From: Gracilaria vermiculophylla
Lineage: Eukaryota > Rhodophyta > Florideophyceae > Gracilariales > Gracilariaceae
Assembly: GCA_019155205.2 (NCBI GenBank)
Contig: JAHNZQ020000308.1
Coordinates: 3,999,250-4,027,093 of the forward strand
Direction of reading: 5' to 3'
DNA length: 27,844 nt
Below are positions 20,277 to 27,844 of this stretch, one piece after another. Position 1 is the stretch's first letter, and each line of letters begins with the position of its first letter. The notes under the pieces were generated by a model. The model did no database searches. It had not been told where the DNA came from and saw only the letters and a program-made list of their open reading frames with translations. Made by a program: the position numbers and the translations under genes.

Positions 20277-21830
20277 CCCAAAACGATGATTGAAGATTTC
20301 CTCCCTCCAGACCAGCACTTTATCACCAGGCTGATAGGACTTATTGGCAGCCGCAGGCGTTTTGTGATGAAATGCACGGCGAATACGCATCTCCTCCATG
20401 ATCCTTTCCATCTCCTTCCGCGCAGATTGAGCGATGGAAGGACGCTCTTCTAGCGTTGGTCGCTCTGGTGGCTTTTCGGACTTCGTAAACGCACGCGGGA
20501 ATTCACCGAACACAAGGGCAGGCAGAACTAGGCCTTCAGGTCCTAATGTATCATTCATGGCCTAAACTGCGGCAGCTAATGCTCTCTCAGGTAGACTTTG
20601 AGGATGTTCAAACATTATCTTGCGATAAGTTTGTCTGAGAGGCTGATGTTAAAGCTCTCCCGATCCGAGACTGTTATGAGCTTCAACTCCTGTATTATTG
20701 ACATCTACGTCCCACAGAGCACCCAGAGTAGCGAAAGCTTCACCAAAGTAACTGCCTTGATCGACTAGCATACGGTTGGGTAGACCTGTGTAGATCATTG
20801 CCCAGCATTCCAGGATAGTAGACCACAGTGTCTTCGTCGATACATCAGGGACGAATTTCGCAGCGCTAAATCGCGTTCCTTCATGAACGATATGAAGAAC
20901 TGGCTTTCCGTCGATAGTGACGATATCCAAGAAAATGCGCTCATTGAAGCGGACATTCTCTGCGCCAAAAGAAACTCGGAAGCGCGTTGGGGGTTTATGA
21001 ATACGCTGACAGGGATCACATCGATCCGATAGGTCTTGAAGAACTTCTAAGGTTCCAGGGGAGGTTTCCTCTGGTCTAGCCTTCTTCAACAGGTTGGAGA
21101 GCTTTTCGGCGGAGGGATGGAAGAACTGCTTGTAGAGCTTACTCAACTGAGACCTCGTGAATATGACCGAAGTCGAAAGGTCCATTTCTACGTAGACATG
21201 GCCGCTTTTAGATCGGAGAAAAGGGACATGCCATACATCAAAGTAGAGATAAGCTTCGTTCTTCTGCTCCACTCCTCGCTTAGTGAGCCTATTGGCTACA
21301 GTATCAGCCATGAGCGACTCGCGGTCTAGCACATTGAAGCCAAGTAAGGCAGGGATATCAGCTTTCAAAACATCCATCTCAACGAAGATTGTTGGTTTAC
21401 CAGGTGGTGTTGCCAACGGTAGGAATGTATTCCCAAGGGAATAGTAAGATGAGTCCGCAAATCGAAATTGGTTCGAAGAAAACTTGAGTTGAGGGACGCG
21501 ACGTCCAAATGCGGCAAATACGGACTTCAATTCTCTAAGACCAATGCAGGACTTAGGTGCTCCAATATCTACACAGAAACCCGGTGTATCCGCGCGCGTG
21601 CTTCGCGTTCGTTTCATCTCCTCGGATAGTTTAGAGATGAAGACGGACGTGGCGTCTATGTCGACATAATTCTTACGCCTTGGATGAATCGTTCTATGGG
21701 GCATTTCCCATTTACAGGGGCGACGACCCCAAGGCTTTATTGATCGTCGCCCGCGACAAAATCCGACGGGTATTTCTGCGTCTTGTCTTGATTTGCAGAG
21801 AAAGACGCGGATAGATTGTTTGTAAACCAT
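20277..21830 (-). pseudogene. Copia-3 protease and integrase
   Basis: Same frame as the RT, with stops at 20649-20651 and 20562-20564. FCVDIGAPKSCIG is the protease active site, with Ile at the middle position of the usual DTG. Further on, LLGFNVLDRESLMAD is the protease tail. FFHPSAEKLSNLLKKAR...CDPCQRI is the zinc domain, with one expected His as Tyr. The integrase core shows IFLDIVTIDG (Asp), RMLVDQGSYFG (Asp) and GVEAHNSLGSGE (Glu). The C-terminal module has AMNDTLGPEGLV and the PGDKVLVWREE strand. The stops replace expected Tyr and Lys, so they arose by separate point changes. Confidence 0.9.
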
Positions 21831-21841
21831 TCCTTATCACT

Positions 21842-23653
21842 CTAATCGACGAAATGGGTGCTAGAGGTAGCTCCGGCATCGATAATATTCTCGAAGACGT
21901 CGAGTTCATTCTGCTCTGCGCTAAAATGCACATTATGCTCTTCGTCATCGCCCACTTCATCATCAGAGGTTTCAGCATCCTCTTTAAGTTCTCCCTCCAT
22001 TCCGAGAACGAGATCGGATACAGTGTGAACGGCAGCATCTCCATTCTTAAATCGATTACGCACGTAGTTGCGGATTGCTCCTGGTGGACAGCAGTGCCCC
22101 GGACGCCATTTCTGCTTGCAGCGGTGGCAAATGCCTTTGCGACGGCTTTCAGCAAATGAATCAGAGGGAGGGTGAGCACGAGAATTTGAGACCGGATGAG
22201 TAGCTTCTCCATGCTTCTGAACTAGTTTAGGACGCCTCCCAAACTGTTGATGATAAGTTCCACCATCGATAAAGTGCGTGCTCGCAGAAGCGGTGGCAAT
22301 CTTCACTTCGTTTTCGAGCTACATGTGTTCGCGAAGTGCTGTGACGAAACTATTGAAAGAATACTTCGCAGTAATGATGTTACCGATAGGAATCATTGCC
22401 CACGTGAAACCCATGACAGCCTTGCGGAGGTAATTGATCATTTTTGCGTCGGAACGGAACTGAGGTTGACATTGCGGCGTCAGACGCTCGAGAAGATCAA
22501 TGATCTGTGTTAGGTCCTCGGAAGGGTTTTATATCTCGTGTTCGGACATGTACTTGTCTATGCACAAGGTCTCGAGCCTCCCTTGAACTTGCAGTTGGCG
22601 AGCATCACTGTTGTACTCACGAACCATCATCTGCGCCATCTCATCGAAGTCCATATCATCCCTAGCGTTGTTGAAGAAGAATGTCCTCGCGGGACCCGAT
22701 ACCACATTGATAAAGAAATCGGCCTTCTGCCGGGCAATCAAGCGGTGCTGCCGAGCGCACACGTTGTAATCTCGAATTATCATGTTGATAGACTGAGACA
22801 GGTCGCCGGTAAACTTGTTATCCTTGAAGTATTGGAAGACGTTCGTAGCTTTTCAAGAGTCATTTGCATCACTTTCTTCGACATCAGAAGAGCTCTGGGA
22901 AGACGTTGGAATATTGCCGGTCCGTTGATGGGGACGGACGACTTCATTTTCACGGTTGATTGATTCAAGGCCAGGATTCGGCCTTTTAACTGCAACTTTG
23001 TCGACTTCCGGCGTCGTTTCGGGTACATGATCCAGCTCAACGCGAACACCAGTCTTTGGAGGTACTGTAGGTGGACGACGGGAGGGGTCTGGTGCACCAC
23101 GAAAGTCCTTATAGTGCGCAGCAGATGCGTGTATAGTCTCACTATCGTAACCGAGAAAGTTCGCGAACCATACATGTGCGGCGATGTTTTTGTTATCACG
23201 GTCAACATCGCTTAACTCCAGGTGATAATGAAGCGGGTCTTGAGGTGTGACACATCCGTAGAGCCTAGCAACCTTTAACAGTGTGACTAAGGCAAACAGT
23301 GGTGCACGAAAGAATGAGTCGGTGAGAATATCCACAGGCGATGGAAGTAAACTTTTCATCAGTTCTTCAACTTCTTCTGGATCTGGAGTCGCGGAGGAGG
23401 ATGAGGAAGTGCCATCAATCGGATACATTTCCAATATCCTTTTCGCAACTGAAACCAAGTCCTTCTGCAAACCGTCGGGAAGGGTGACGGTGTCAACACG
23501 TTTGTTGAGTCTCTCATAAAGAGCGGAAACGCGCCCACGCGTGTTCGTACCGGCAATCATAACTTCTTGAAAGTTGTAGTGCCTACAAGACGATTCTAAA
23601 TCCGGATTGTCGTTGGAACCGCCTGTAAACTCACGCAAACTGCGCAAGACCAC
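21842..23653 (-). pseudogene. Copia-3 gag, starting inside the 5' LTR
   Basis: One frame from Met 23653, which lies 46 nt inside the LTR, to 21842, broken by stops at 22853-22855, 22529-22531 and about 22320. The first 15 or so codons (MVLRSLREFTGG) are LTR-derived and the frame then crosses the priming region. Seen: VDTVTLPDGLQKDLVSVA early; capsid residues IIRDYNVCARQHRL, ADFFINVVSGPARTFFF and MMVREYNSDARQLQVQG at about 22785-22590; then CHRC...GHCC, a zinc knuckle, near 22120. The Asp/Glu-rich end leads to a frame change (about 21840-21710) into protease. Gag forms the particle. Confidence 0.85.
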
Positions 23654-24041
23654 AATGTATTGCGTGGCAAAGTTTGAGCCTCGATAGTTTTAGGATGTAG
23701 AGTAGAGAAAGTGTGAGTAAAGACAAATGGATGGTAGAGAAGGGCTGGGCGGAGCACCACAGCGGGTGAAGATAACCAAAAGGTAGGTTTTACTTCTTAC
23801 TTCTCTTATTTCTCTTCCGTCCCCTCTCTTTCGGCAACCACTACGTACGGCTGGCTATTATGTGTGAACGGATGAGTACGGGCGTCGAGTGCTCGACGCG
23901 GTATTCAGTCCGATCTAAAATTTGAATAAAATTAGATAAAAAAGTAATCTAGAATAATCAAAATATTACTGTAAAATAAAGAAGACAAATCAGCCGGCGG
24001 CGCCACGAAATGATTTAACCGCGATCAGCACCAAACTGACA
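23608..24041 (-). repeat. Copia-3 5' LTR
   Basis: Partner of 17636-18069, with 17 differences and no gaps. It carries the start codon of gag 46 nt before its inner end. Confidence 0.93.
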
Positions 24042-24046
24042 GAAAA
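24042..24046 (+). repeat. Right TSD of Copia-3 (GAAAA)
   Basis: Matches 17631-17635. Confidence 0.9.
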
Positions 24047-24059
24047 ATCGGTAAATTAT

Positions 24060-24065
24060 TTTATT
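24060..24065 (-). terminator. Antisense AATAAA after the Ty3-3 antisense ORF
   Basis: AATAAA on the minus strand begins four bases past the end of the antisense ORF stop codon (24071-24069). It could act as a polyadenylation signal for an antisense transcript, but a six-base AT motif in AT-rich DNA may be chance. Confidence 0.35.
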
Positions 24066-24068
24066 TGA

Positions 24069-25076
24069 TCAACCGCTGGCATTCACGCACGCGCGAGCAC
24101 AGCTCTGGAAGCCTGGCACACCGTTGGTTTTATTGATCACTAATTTCCAATGGATATGTGCCCCTCCGGGGGGCACCACAAGGACACAACCTGGACCACA
24201 CATGCATGCGAGAGCCGTCGGGAGATTGCGCCGGATTGCAGGCTTACGATTGGTGTACGAACCGCCACGGCGGCCTGATCCGCGACCAAGGGGTAACCAA
24301 TGGGACGCCCGCTGAGCCCCCAACCGTCGCGGCTGGCTCGCTCTGTACCCATGGGCAATCATCTCATCTCTAACGCTCTCCAAAGCGGCAACAGCCGGTA
24401 CTTCTAAGGCCTGCGCCAACGCCTGATAGGAAGGACTAACCGCTGGCGGAATGTTAGTACCTGCGGAGGATGCCGTTGGCAGAGGCGTCAAGACCTGAGG
24501 TGCCGCACCAGGTTTGACGTCATCCATCGCCGGAGGATCCACACTGGGAGCGCCGTAGCTCTCCGCGGGAGGCGGAGCGGCAATCGTGATCGGATCGACC
24601 GACGGAGCCAAAATATCAGGAACGAAGGCGTCAGTCGGCTCCGTTACCGTCGGATACTGTGCCAACGCACCACCGGAGCCACCTAGCACAGCAGCATCAC
24701 CTAAAAGGTCTTCCTCTCCGCTGAAGATTGCGGGTAGAGCCAACAGAACGTCGGTGGGTGCCAGACAACCAATGGAGAATCCCTTCGGCTTCGGATAATA
24801 GTTCGAAAACCTCCGGTAACGTACCTGGCGGACTTCTGAAGTCCAAGACGAGGTGTACGCGCATATGAGTCGCAATATCCGTTTCGTTTGACGCCGGCGA
24901 GGACGGCGAAGTCTGGGAGGGGAGGTATGTAATATAATGAACGCCGTATAGCGCCCTGCCTTCGGAACGAACCCACGGGCTGGTTTGGTCGTCGGCACTC
25001 TTGTGCAGGTGGTACACGTGGGCGTTGGCAAGGCCCCAGTGGTTAACCAACTTTTAAATTTTAGTTTTGGTACCAT
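24069..25076 (-). CDS. Antisense ORF in the Ty3-3 3' region (335 codons)
   Basis: This ORF lies antisense to Ty3-3, starting inside the 3' LTR and covering most of the space between Copia-3 and the LTR. I do not recognise it. Residues about 1-110 are basic and partly LTR-encoded. Residues about 118-245 are Ala/Pro/Asp-rich (for example ITIAAPPPAESYGAPSVDPP). Then come a helical-looking ALAQALEVPAVAALESVRDE, an Arg/Gly-rich part, and a Cys-containing end (ALACMCGPGCVLVVPP). In the middle part many codons begin with G, as in real genes. No signal peptide or membrane segment is clear. Extra antisense ORFs are known in some plant Ty3 lineages; whether this one is expressed is unknown. In GC-rich DNA a chance ORF of this length is possible. 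Confidence 0.4.
   Translation of the reverse strand: MVPKLKFKSWLTTGALPTPTCTTCTRVPTTKPARGFVPKAGRYTAFIILHTSPPRLRRPRRRQTKRILRLICAYTSSWTSEVRQVRYRRFSNYYPKPKGFSIGCLAPTDVLLALPAIFSGEEDLLGDAAVLGGSGGALAQYPTVTEPTDAFVPDILAPSVDPITIAAPPPAESYGAPSVDPPAMDDVKPGAAPQVLTPLPTASSAGTNIPPAVSPSYQALAQALEVPAVAALESVRDEMIAHGYRASQPRRLGAQRASHWLPLGRGSGRRGGSYTNRKPAIRRNLPTALACMCGPGCVLVVPPGGAHIHWKLVINKTNGVPGFQSCARACVNASG
24915..24925 (+). promoter_or_regulatory. Ty3-3 polypurine tract
   Basis: GGGAGGGGAGG ends two bases before the TGTAAT start of the 3' LTR, the normal position for plus-strand priming. It shows that 24047-24927 belongs to Ty3-3. Confidence 0.8.
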
Positions 25077-25399
25077 AGATAGTGTAGATAGTACACGTGG
25101 TGCAAGGCGTTACAGCGCGCTGCACCTGAGGTGGAGGCGCCTCGCTGCCGATACTTATGCTGCTTGAGCTGCGCCTCCCTCCTGAGGTAAAGTCAGAGAC
25201 CCTCTGGATTGTACTAGCCTCCCTCGGTTGGTATTATCTACGACCTTCAGGCTTCTACGCTATCGCTACGTCGCTCGCCGACTCCTGTAGGCACGACAGC
25301 TATCGCCCGCCGAGTGCGCCTTTGTACTAGTGGTCTCGCCGTTGGCCCCGTTCCTTTAGATTCCTCCCGTGGTTAGTGACCCGTGCTCACTATACTACA
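24928..25399 (+). repeat. Ty3-3 3' LTR
   Basis: Partner of 10031-10502 with seven differences. It ends CTACA and is followed by TGATG. Confidence 0.93.
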
Positions 25400-25404
25400 T
25401 GATG
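25400..25404 (+). repeat. Right TSD of Ty3-3 (TGATG)
   Basis: Matches 10026-10030. It lies within the Ty3-2 RT codons for Tyr-His-Gln. Confidence 0.93.
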
Positions 25405-25836
25405 GTAGCCCCATGTTAAATCGATTTGTGAAAAGATCTGTGCTCCGGCTACTGGATCAATGGTTTCGTTCATTAGTGGTATAGGGCTGGCGTCTGGATC
25501 CGTTATCTTATTTAACGCTCGATAAGCACACACCAATCGTAAATCTCAACTCTTCTTCTTAATGAAGATGACTGGAGCTCCATATGGCGACGATGAAGGT
25601 CTCAGTAAACCTTTGAATAGATAATTCTGTAATTGTTTCTTTAACTCTTTCAATTAAACAGCTGACAGTCATATGAAAGGCCGAACAAAAGCTTGAGCGC
25701 CGGGTATGAGGTTGATTTCAAGTTCCATTCGGCGTTGCGGAGGTAGCTCATTCGGCTACTCTTCCTTTAAAATATATTCAAACCCTCTTATCAGATCATG
25801 AAATTCAGGAGCACAATTTGTCTAAGACGCTGGAGA
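25405..25836 (-). pseudogene. Ty3-2 RT, first half (right of the Ty3-3 insertion)
   Basis: No long ORF, but minus-strand frames give the conserved Ty3 RT entry. It reads [72 protein letters not shown], and finally QIFSQIDLTWGYH, with the motif-A Asp, at the insertion point. Stops break the linker at several places (near 25829, 25750 and 25670) and one follows FIKKKS. RT would copy the element RNA. Confidence 0.82.
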
Positions 25837-26298
25837 TTATTTGTCTTTAACCATCTTGACAGAAAACGGCTCGCATTCTCCCTTCTTTATTTTCTTACAC
25901 ACTCTCTTCAAGAAGATCTGTTTGAAACAAGCGTTCTTCTGTGATGTAGAAAGTTTTCTTCTGGGAGCTATAGAAACGAAAGTACCATCACTGCGTTTGA
26001 TCGTGATCTCGTTGCTTTGCCAATAGATCTTTGGGCTAGGTTTGCTCAACCAAGACCGACCAAGAATTATGGTTGTCTTGCCACTCGTTTTTTTCATACT
26101 GATTACAAGAATCCTTTCATCATTTATGAAGCCATCAATATTTAGCAAGCCCTGTACTTCACCAAGTACTTTGGTTTTTGTAGAGTCTCCCAATTTGACC
26201 TCCACATCTTGAACATTCCGTACGTCCAGTTTCATTTCTTTTCCGTTGTTCATTGTCACAAAATTGTGGGACACGTAAGAATCGACCACTGTGTTCAC
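25837..26298 (-). pseudogene. Ty3-2 protease
   Basis: A 153-codon open piece. VVDSYVSHNFVTM near the start corresponds to the DSGAS-type active site of Ty3 retropepsins, with Tyr replacing the Gly after DS, so it is probably inactive. Then VEVKLGDSTKTKVLGEVQG and TTIILGRSWLSKPSPKIYW match the flap and the conserved LG..WL..... strand. A Lys/Arg-rich tail follows (KRVCKKIKKGE). The frame ends at 25837 and another leads to RT. It would process the polyprotein. Confidence 0.75.
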
Positions 26299-26417
26299 TG
26301 GATTTCGTCCTAGACTTGCGTTCTACATCCAGTGATCTTCCTCTGCATGGTGCAAAGCTGAAATAATGTGCAACTGAATTTCTATATTGCCTGCTGTAGC
26401 CGCCTCTTCGTGCGGCA

Positions 26418-27432
26418 TCACTCGTTTTTTGAGTGAGTTGAGCTCTTGTCCTGATATGGATGTTTGCGGCAAGGGTAATTTGGATCGCTCCACCCCTTCT
26501 TGCCACACCTTTCACACCGATCGTCTCGTTTGTGAAGCCCAAACTCTCCTCGCTTCATCGGGCCACAGCTGATAGCATCTGGGTTCTTGGTGCCATTACT
26601 GGTTTCCTTTGAACAACTTGAACCCTGGCCATTCTTTTCATTTTTGTTCTTGGTTTTCTTTGACCCATGGTCTTCATGAAAAGAATTCTGCTGATCATCG
26701 GCGATTTTGAAAGATAGTCCAAGAGTTTGCGCGTAGTCGAAAGCAGGCTGCATAGATAGGTTCCTCGTACGATCCGTGGGTTGTTAAGTAGGTAATCATT
26801 CAGTAAACTTAGCCTTATAATTCTTCGGAAGACTGTTGAAAAAGTAAATATAAGCTTCATTGCGTTGGGTTTCACAAAGCGTAGCAAGCTTTTCAAACTT
26901 TACGATGTGATCATCCATGGATCCATCAACTTTCAATCTGAAATCCACCAGCTTGAAACGAGCTGTGGCTTGCTCGTTTCAGGGTAAAAACTCAATAACT
27001 ATCGCTTTTTTCAACTCTTCTAAAGTTATTGGCTCGTATTTTTTCTCTTTCCGGACGGAGCATTCATGATGCTGCCCGATCTTGAAAATAACACTATGCC
27101 AGGTCAAGCATTTTAAGCTCTGAGAAGTTTCACAGCTTTCCATGTTTCCTGACTGAATGGAAAAAGCTTTTAATCTTTTCAGATGTTCTATCGGACGCTT
27201 TTCCAGAGAATGTGGCTACTGGCGGTGCTTGAAATGCACTAGAGGTTCCCGTCGACTGCGGCGGACTGTTCTGCTGCAACTGAGATTGTAGATTAACGAT
27301 TGTGCTGCTCTGCGATTGAAATGTGTTTTGCAGCGCTTGCTTTTCCTCGCGCAACTGCTGCAACTGTGGCGCTTCAATCACATTTGTTTCATCTTTTTCT
27401 TGTGTCCTATGGCTACCAGTCGAATGTGGCAT
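26418..27432 (-). pseudogene. Ty3-2 gag
   Basis: Met 27432 starts a 100-codon piece with a Gln-rich coiled-coil-like stretch (QLREEKQALQNTFQSQSS) and then PPVATFSGKASDRT, the usual start of a Gag capsid. The downstream frame is broken (stops near 27130, 26981 and 26812) but shows KLVDFRLKVDGSMDDHIVKF and YIYFFNSLPKNYK, typical of Ty3 capsids. The piece 26753-26418 has a Lys/Ser/Asn-rich part and a knuckle-like DRCERCGKKGWSDPNYPC. It would form the particle. Confidence 0.75.
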
Positions 27433-27471
27433 CGTGGTAAAAGGACTGGGGTTCTGGTTTCCTGTGATGTA

Positions 27472-27487
27472 CCCTTAGATGCTACCA
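27472..27487 (-). promoter_or_regulatory. Possible Ty3-2 primer-binding site
   Basis: On the minus strand TGGTAGCATCTAAGGG lies two bases after an LTR-like end (CTCTTACA) and about 40 bases before the gag Met. The tRNA is not identified. Confidence 0.5.
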
Positions 27488-27490
27488 AAT

Positions 27491-27511
27491 GTAAGAGTAC
27501 CTGACTCTTAC
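27491..27511. repeat. Inverted repeat at the Ty3-2 LTR end
   Basis: GTAAGAGT and ACTCTTAC (8-bp arms) flank five bases, directly beside the putative PBS. Confidence 0.75.
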
Positions 27512-27604
27512 TGAATTTTTTACTCATTGACAACCCTTGAGGCCTTACCTCTTTCTACTTGGAGGCTTCTGGGGTTTGATTGTTATAGAGCTACTGACAA
27601 CCGT

Positions 27605-27633
27605 TGAATGTTTGAATCAGATTCAAACATTCA
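27605..27633. repeat. 29-bp perfect palindrome in the Ty3-2 LTR
   Basis: A 14-bp arm TGAATGTTTGAATC is followed by one base and its exact reverse complement. CCG and CGG just outside nearly extend it. Confidence 0.9.
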
Positions 27634-27654
27634 CGGCTGTTTGTTCTAACTCAA

Positions 27655-27704
27655 TTTGGAGCGGTCGTAACTCCATTACGTTTGGAGCGGTTGTAATTCT
27701 ATTA
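27655..27704. repeat. Tandem repeat TTTGGAGCGG...
   Basis: Two adjacent copies (27655-27680 and 27681-27704) begin TTTGGAGCGG, differ at a few positions, and end in CCATTA or TCTATTA. Confidence 0.8.
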
Positions 27705-27844
27705 TAGTATCACATGGGTGTGGTATAACCAAAGCGGCTAAAAACCAAAAGGGTGTTCGTGTGGACGCGTGGCTAGGGAGCGCGCGGTGGGCTCAACCTA
27801 GAAGGTGGGAAAAGGAAACCTGAGAGGTACGCGGTAGCACAACC

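Larger units (their letters stand above)
17636..24041 (-). mobile_element. Copia-3: near full-length Ty1/copia element
   Basis: The 6406-bp element on the minus strand is bounded by 434-bp LTRs with TGTC...GACA ends and a GAAAA TSD. Order on the minus strand: LTR, gag, protease, integrase, RT, RNase H, PPT, LTR. The LTRs differ at 17 of 434 positions by my count (about 3.9%). From memory, the RT and RNase H wording places it with GalEa-like copia elements known from fungi, oomycetes, red algae and marine animals. Several stops and a frameshift disable gag, protease and integrase, while RT-RNase H is open. Confidence 0.93.
10031..25399 (+). mobile_element. Ty3-3: Ty3/gypsy chromovirus carrying nested Copia-3
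   Basis: The 15.4-kb unit is bounded by 472-bp LTRs in direct orientation and a TGATG TSD. Without Copia-3 it is about 9.0 kb. Order: LTR, PBS, gag, protease, RT, RNase H, integrase, chromodomain, a 3' region with an antisense ORF, PPT, LTR. By my count the LTRs differ at 7 of 472 positions (about 1.5%). Gag and Pol nevertheless hold nine internal in-frame stops, and the protease has lost its Asp. The internal DNA is GC-rich and unusually dense in CCAATGG/CCATTGG. Confidence 0.93.
9240..27844 (-). mobile_element. Ty3-2: decayed Ty3/gypsy element, host of Ty3-3
   Basis: On the minus strand: LTR end and PBS near 27490, gag (27432-26418), protease (about 26300), and RT (about 25790-25405, then 10025-9690). 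It is interrupted by the 15.4-kb Ty3-3. The 5' LTR probably continues to or past the right edge. RNase H is uncertain, and integrase and the 3' LTR are not found on the left side, so the element is truncated or too worn there. Stops and frame changes are common throughout. Confidence 0.8.
27490..27844 (-). repeat. Probable Ty3-2 5' LTR (partial)
   Basis: The inner end at 27490 reads ...CTCTTACA on the minus strand next to a PBS-like site. The outer end is not seen and no partner LTR is present. The stretch has no coding signal. It carries an 8-bp inverted repeat at its inner end, a 29-bp perfect palindrome and a 26-bp tandem repeat. Confidence 0.5.

Noticed and set aside
24124..24373. Overlapping plus-strand ORFs opposite the antisense ORF
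   Set aside because: Short and without domain signals; likely shadows in GC-rich sequence.
24928..25399. A solo LTR on the right, unrelated to the element at 10-17 kb
   Set aside because: The TSD TGATG at both outer ends, the PPT at 24915-24925 and the rejoined Ty3-2 RT frame show it is the 3' LTR of Ty3-3.
27655..27704. Short direct repeats as a CRISPR array
   Set aside because: Only two adjacent copies without spacers, in a eukaryotic LTR context.

Overview
The window looks like a repeat-rich, gene-poor stretch of a eukaryotic genome. Almost every recognisable protein segment is a Gag or Pol part of an LTR retrotransposon: Ty3/gypsy with chromodomains, or Ty1/copia. I see no convincing host gene, rRNA, tRNA or CRISPR array. 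The style of the leftmost Ty3 Pol (RNase H ending in a HIPGE..NV.AD motif, its integrase, and a C-terminal chromodomain) is, from memory, most like oomycete elements. A fungal or other protist host cannot be excluded without a search.

Layout. (1) Ty3-1 (+), about 110-7640 with an open 5' end, is a decayed gag-pol split inside its integrase by Copia-1 (+), 3646-6746. Copia-1 has 223-bp LTRs and a GTACC target-site duplication (TSD). (2) 7641-8024 is non-coding, with an LTR/PBS-like fragment. (3) Copia-2 (-), about 8025-9060, is a very degraded RT/RNase H remnant. (4) Ty3-2 (-) runs in from the right edge (LTR end near 27490, gag, PR, RT) and is cut in its RT gene at 25404/10026. Its RT continues at 10025 and fades out near 9240. 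(5) Ty3-3 (+), 10031-25399, fills that cut: two 472-bp LTRs, TSD TGATG, then gag, PR, RT, RNase H, IN, a chromodomain, a long 3' region with an antisense ORF, and a PPT. (6) Copia-3 (-), 17636-24041, is nested in the 3' region of Ty3-3: two 434-bp LTRs and TSD GAAAA. The right side is thus a three-level nest (Ty3-2 contains Ty3-3, which contains Copia-3), each element antisense to its host.

All elements are disabled by in-frame stops, frameshifts, lost catalytic residues or deletions. The longest intact reading frame is the 586-codon RT-RNase H of Copia-3, but its RT motif-A Asp is replaced by Asn.

Most interesting: a heptamer CCAATGG/CCATTGG occurs 30 times in about 8 kb of Ty3-3 internal sequence, in all three codon phases and both orientations, but not once in the 6.4-kb Copia-3. 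Ty3-3 also carries a 335-codon antisense ORF that starts in its 3' LTR and ends 3 nt before an antisense AATAAA. The outer element's LTRs (about 1.5% different) look younger than those of the element nested inside it (about 3.9%), which suggests a composite that moved as one unit, or LTR conversion. Copia-1 has a primer-binding site matching the anticodon region of initiator tRNA-Met (half-tRNA priming), and its RT has been cleanly deleted.
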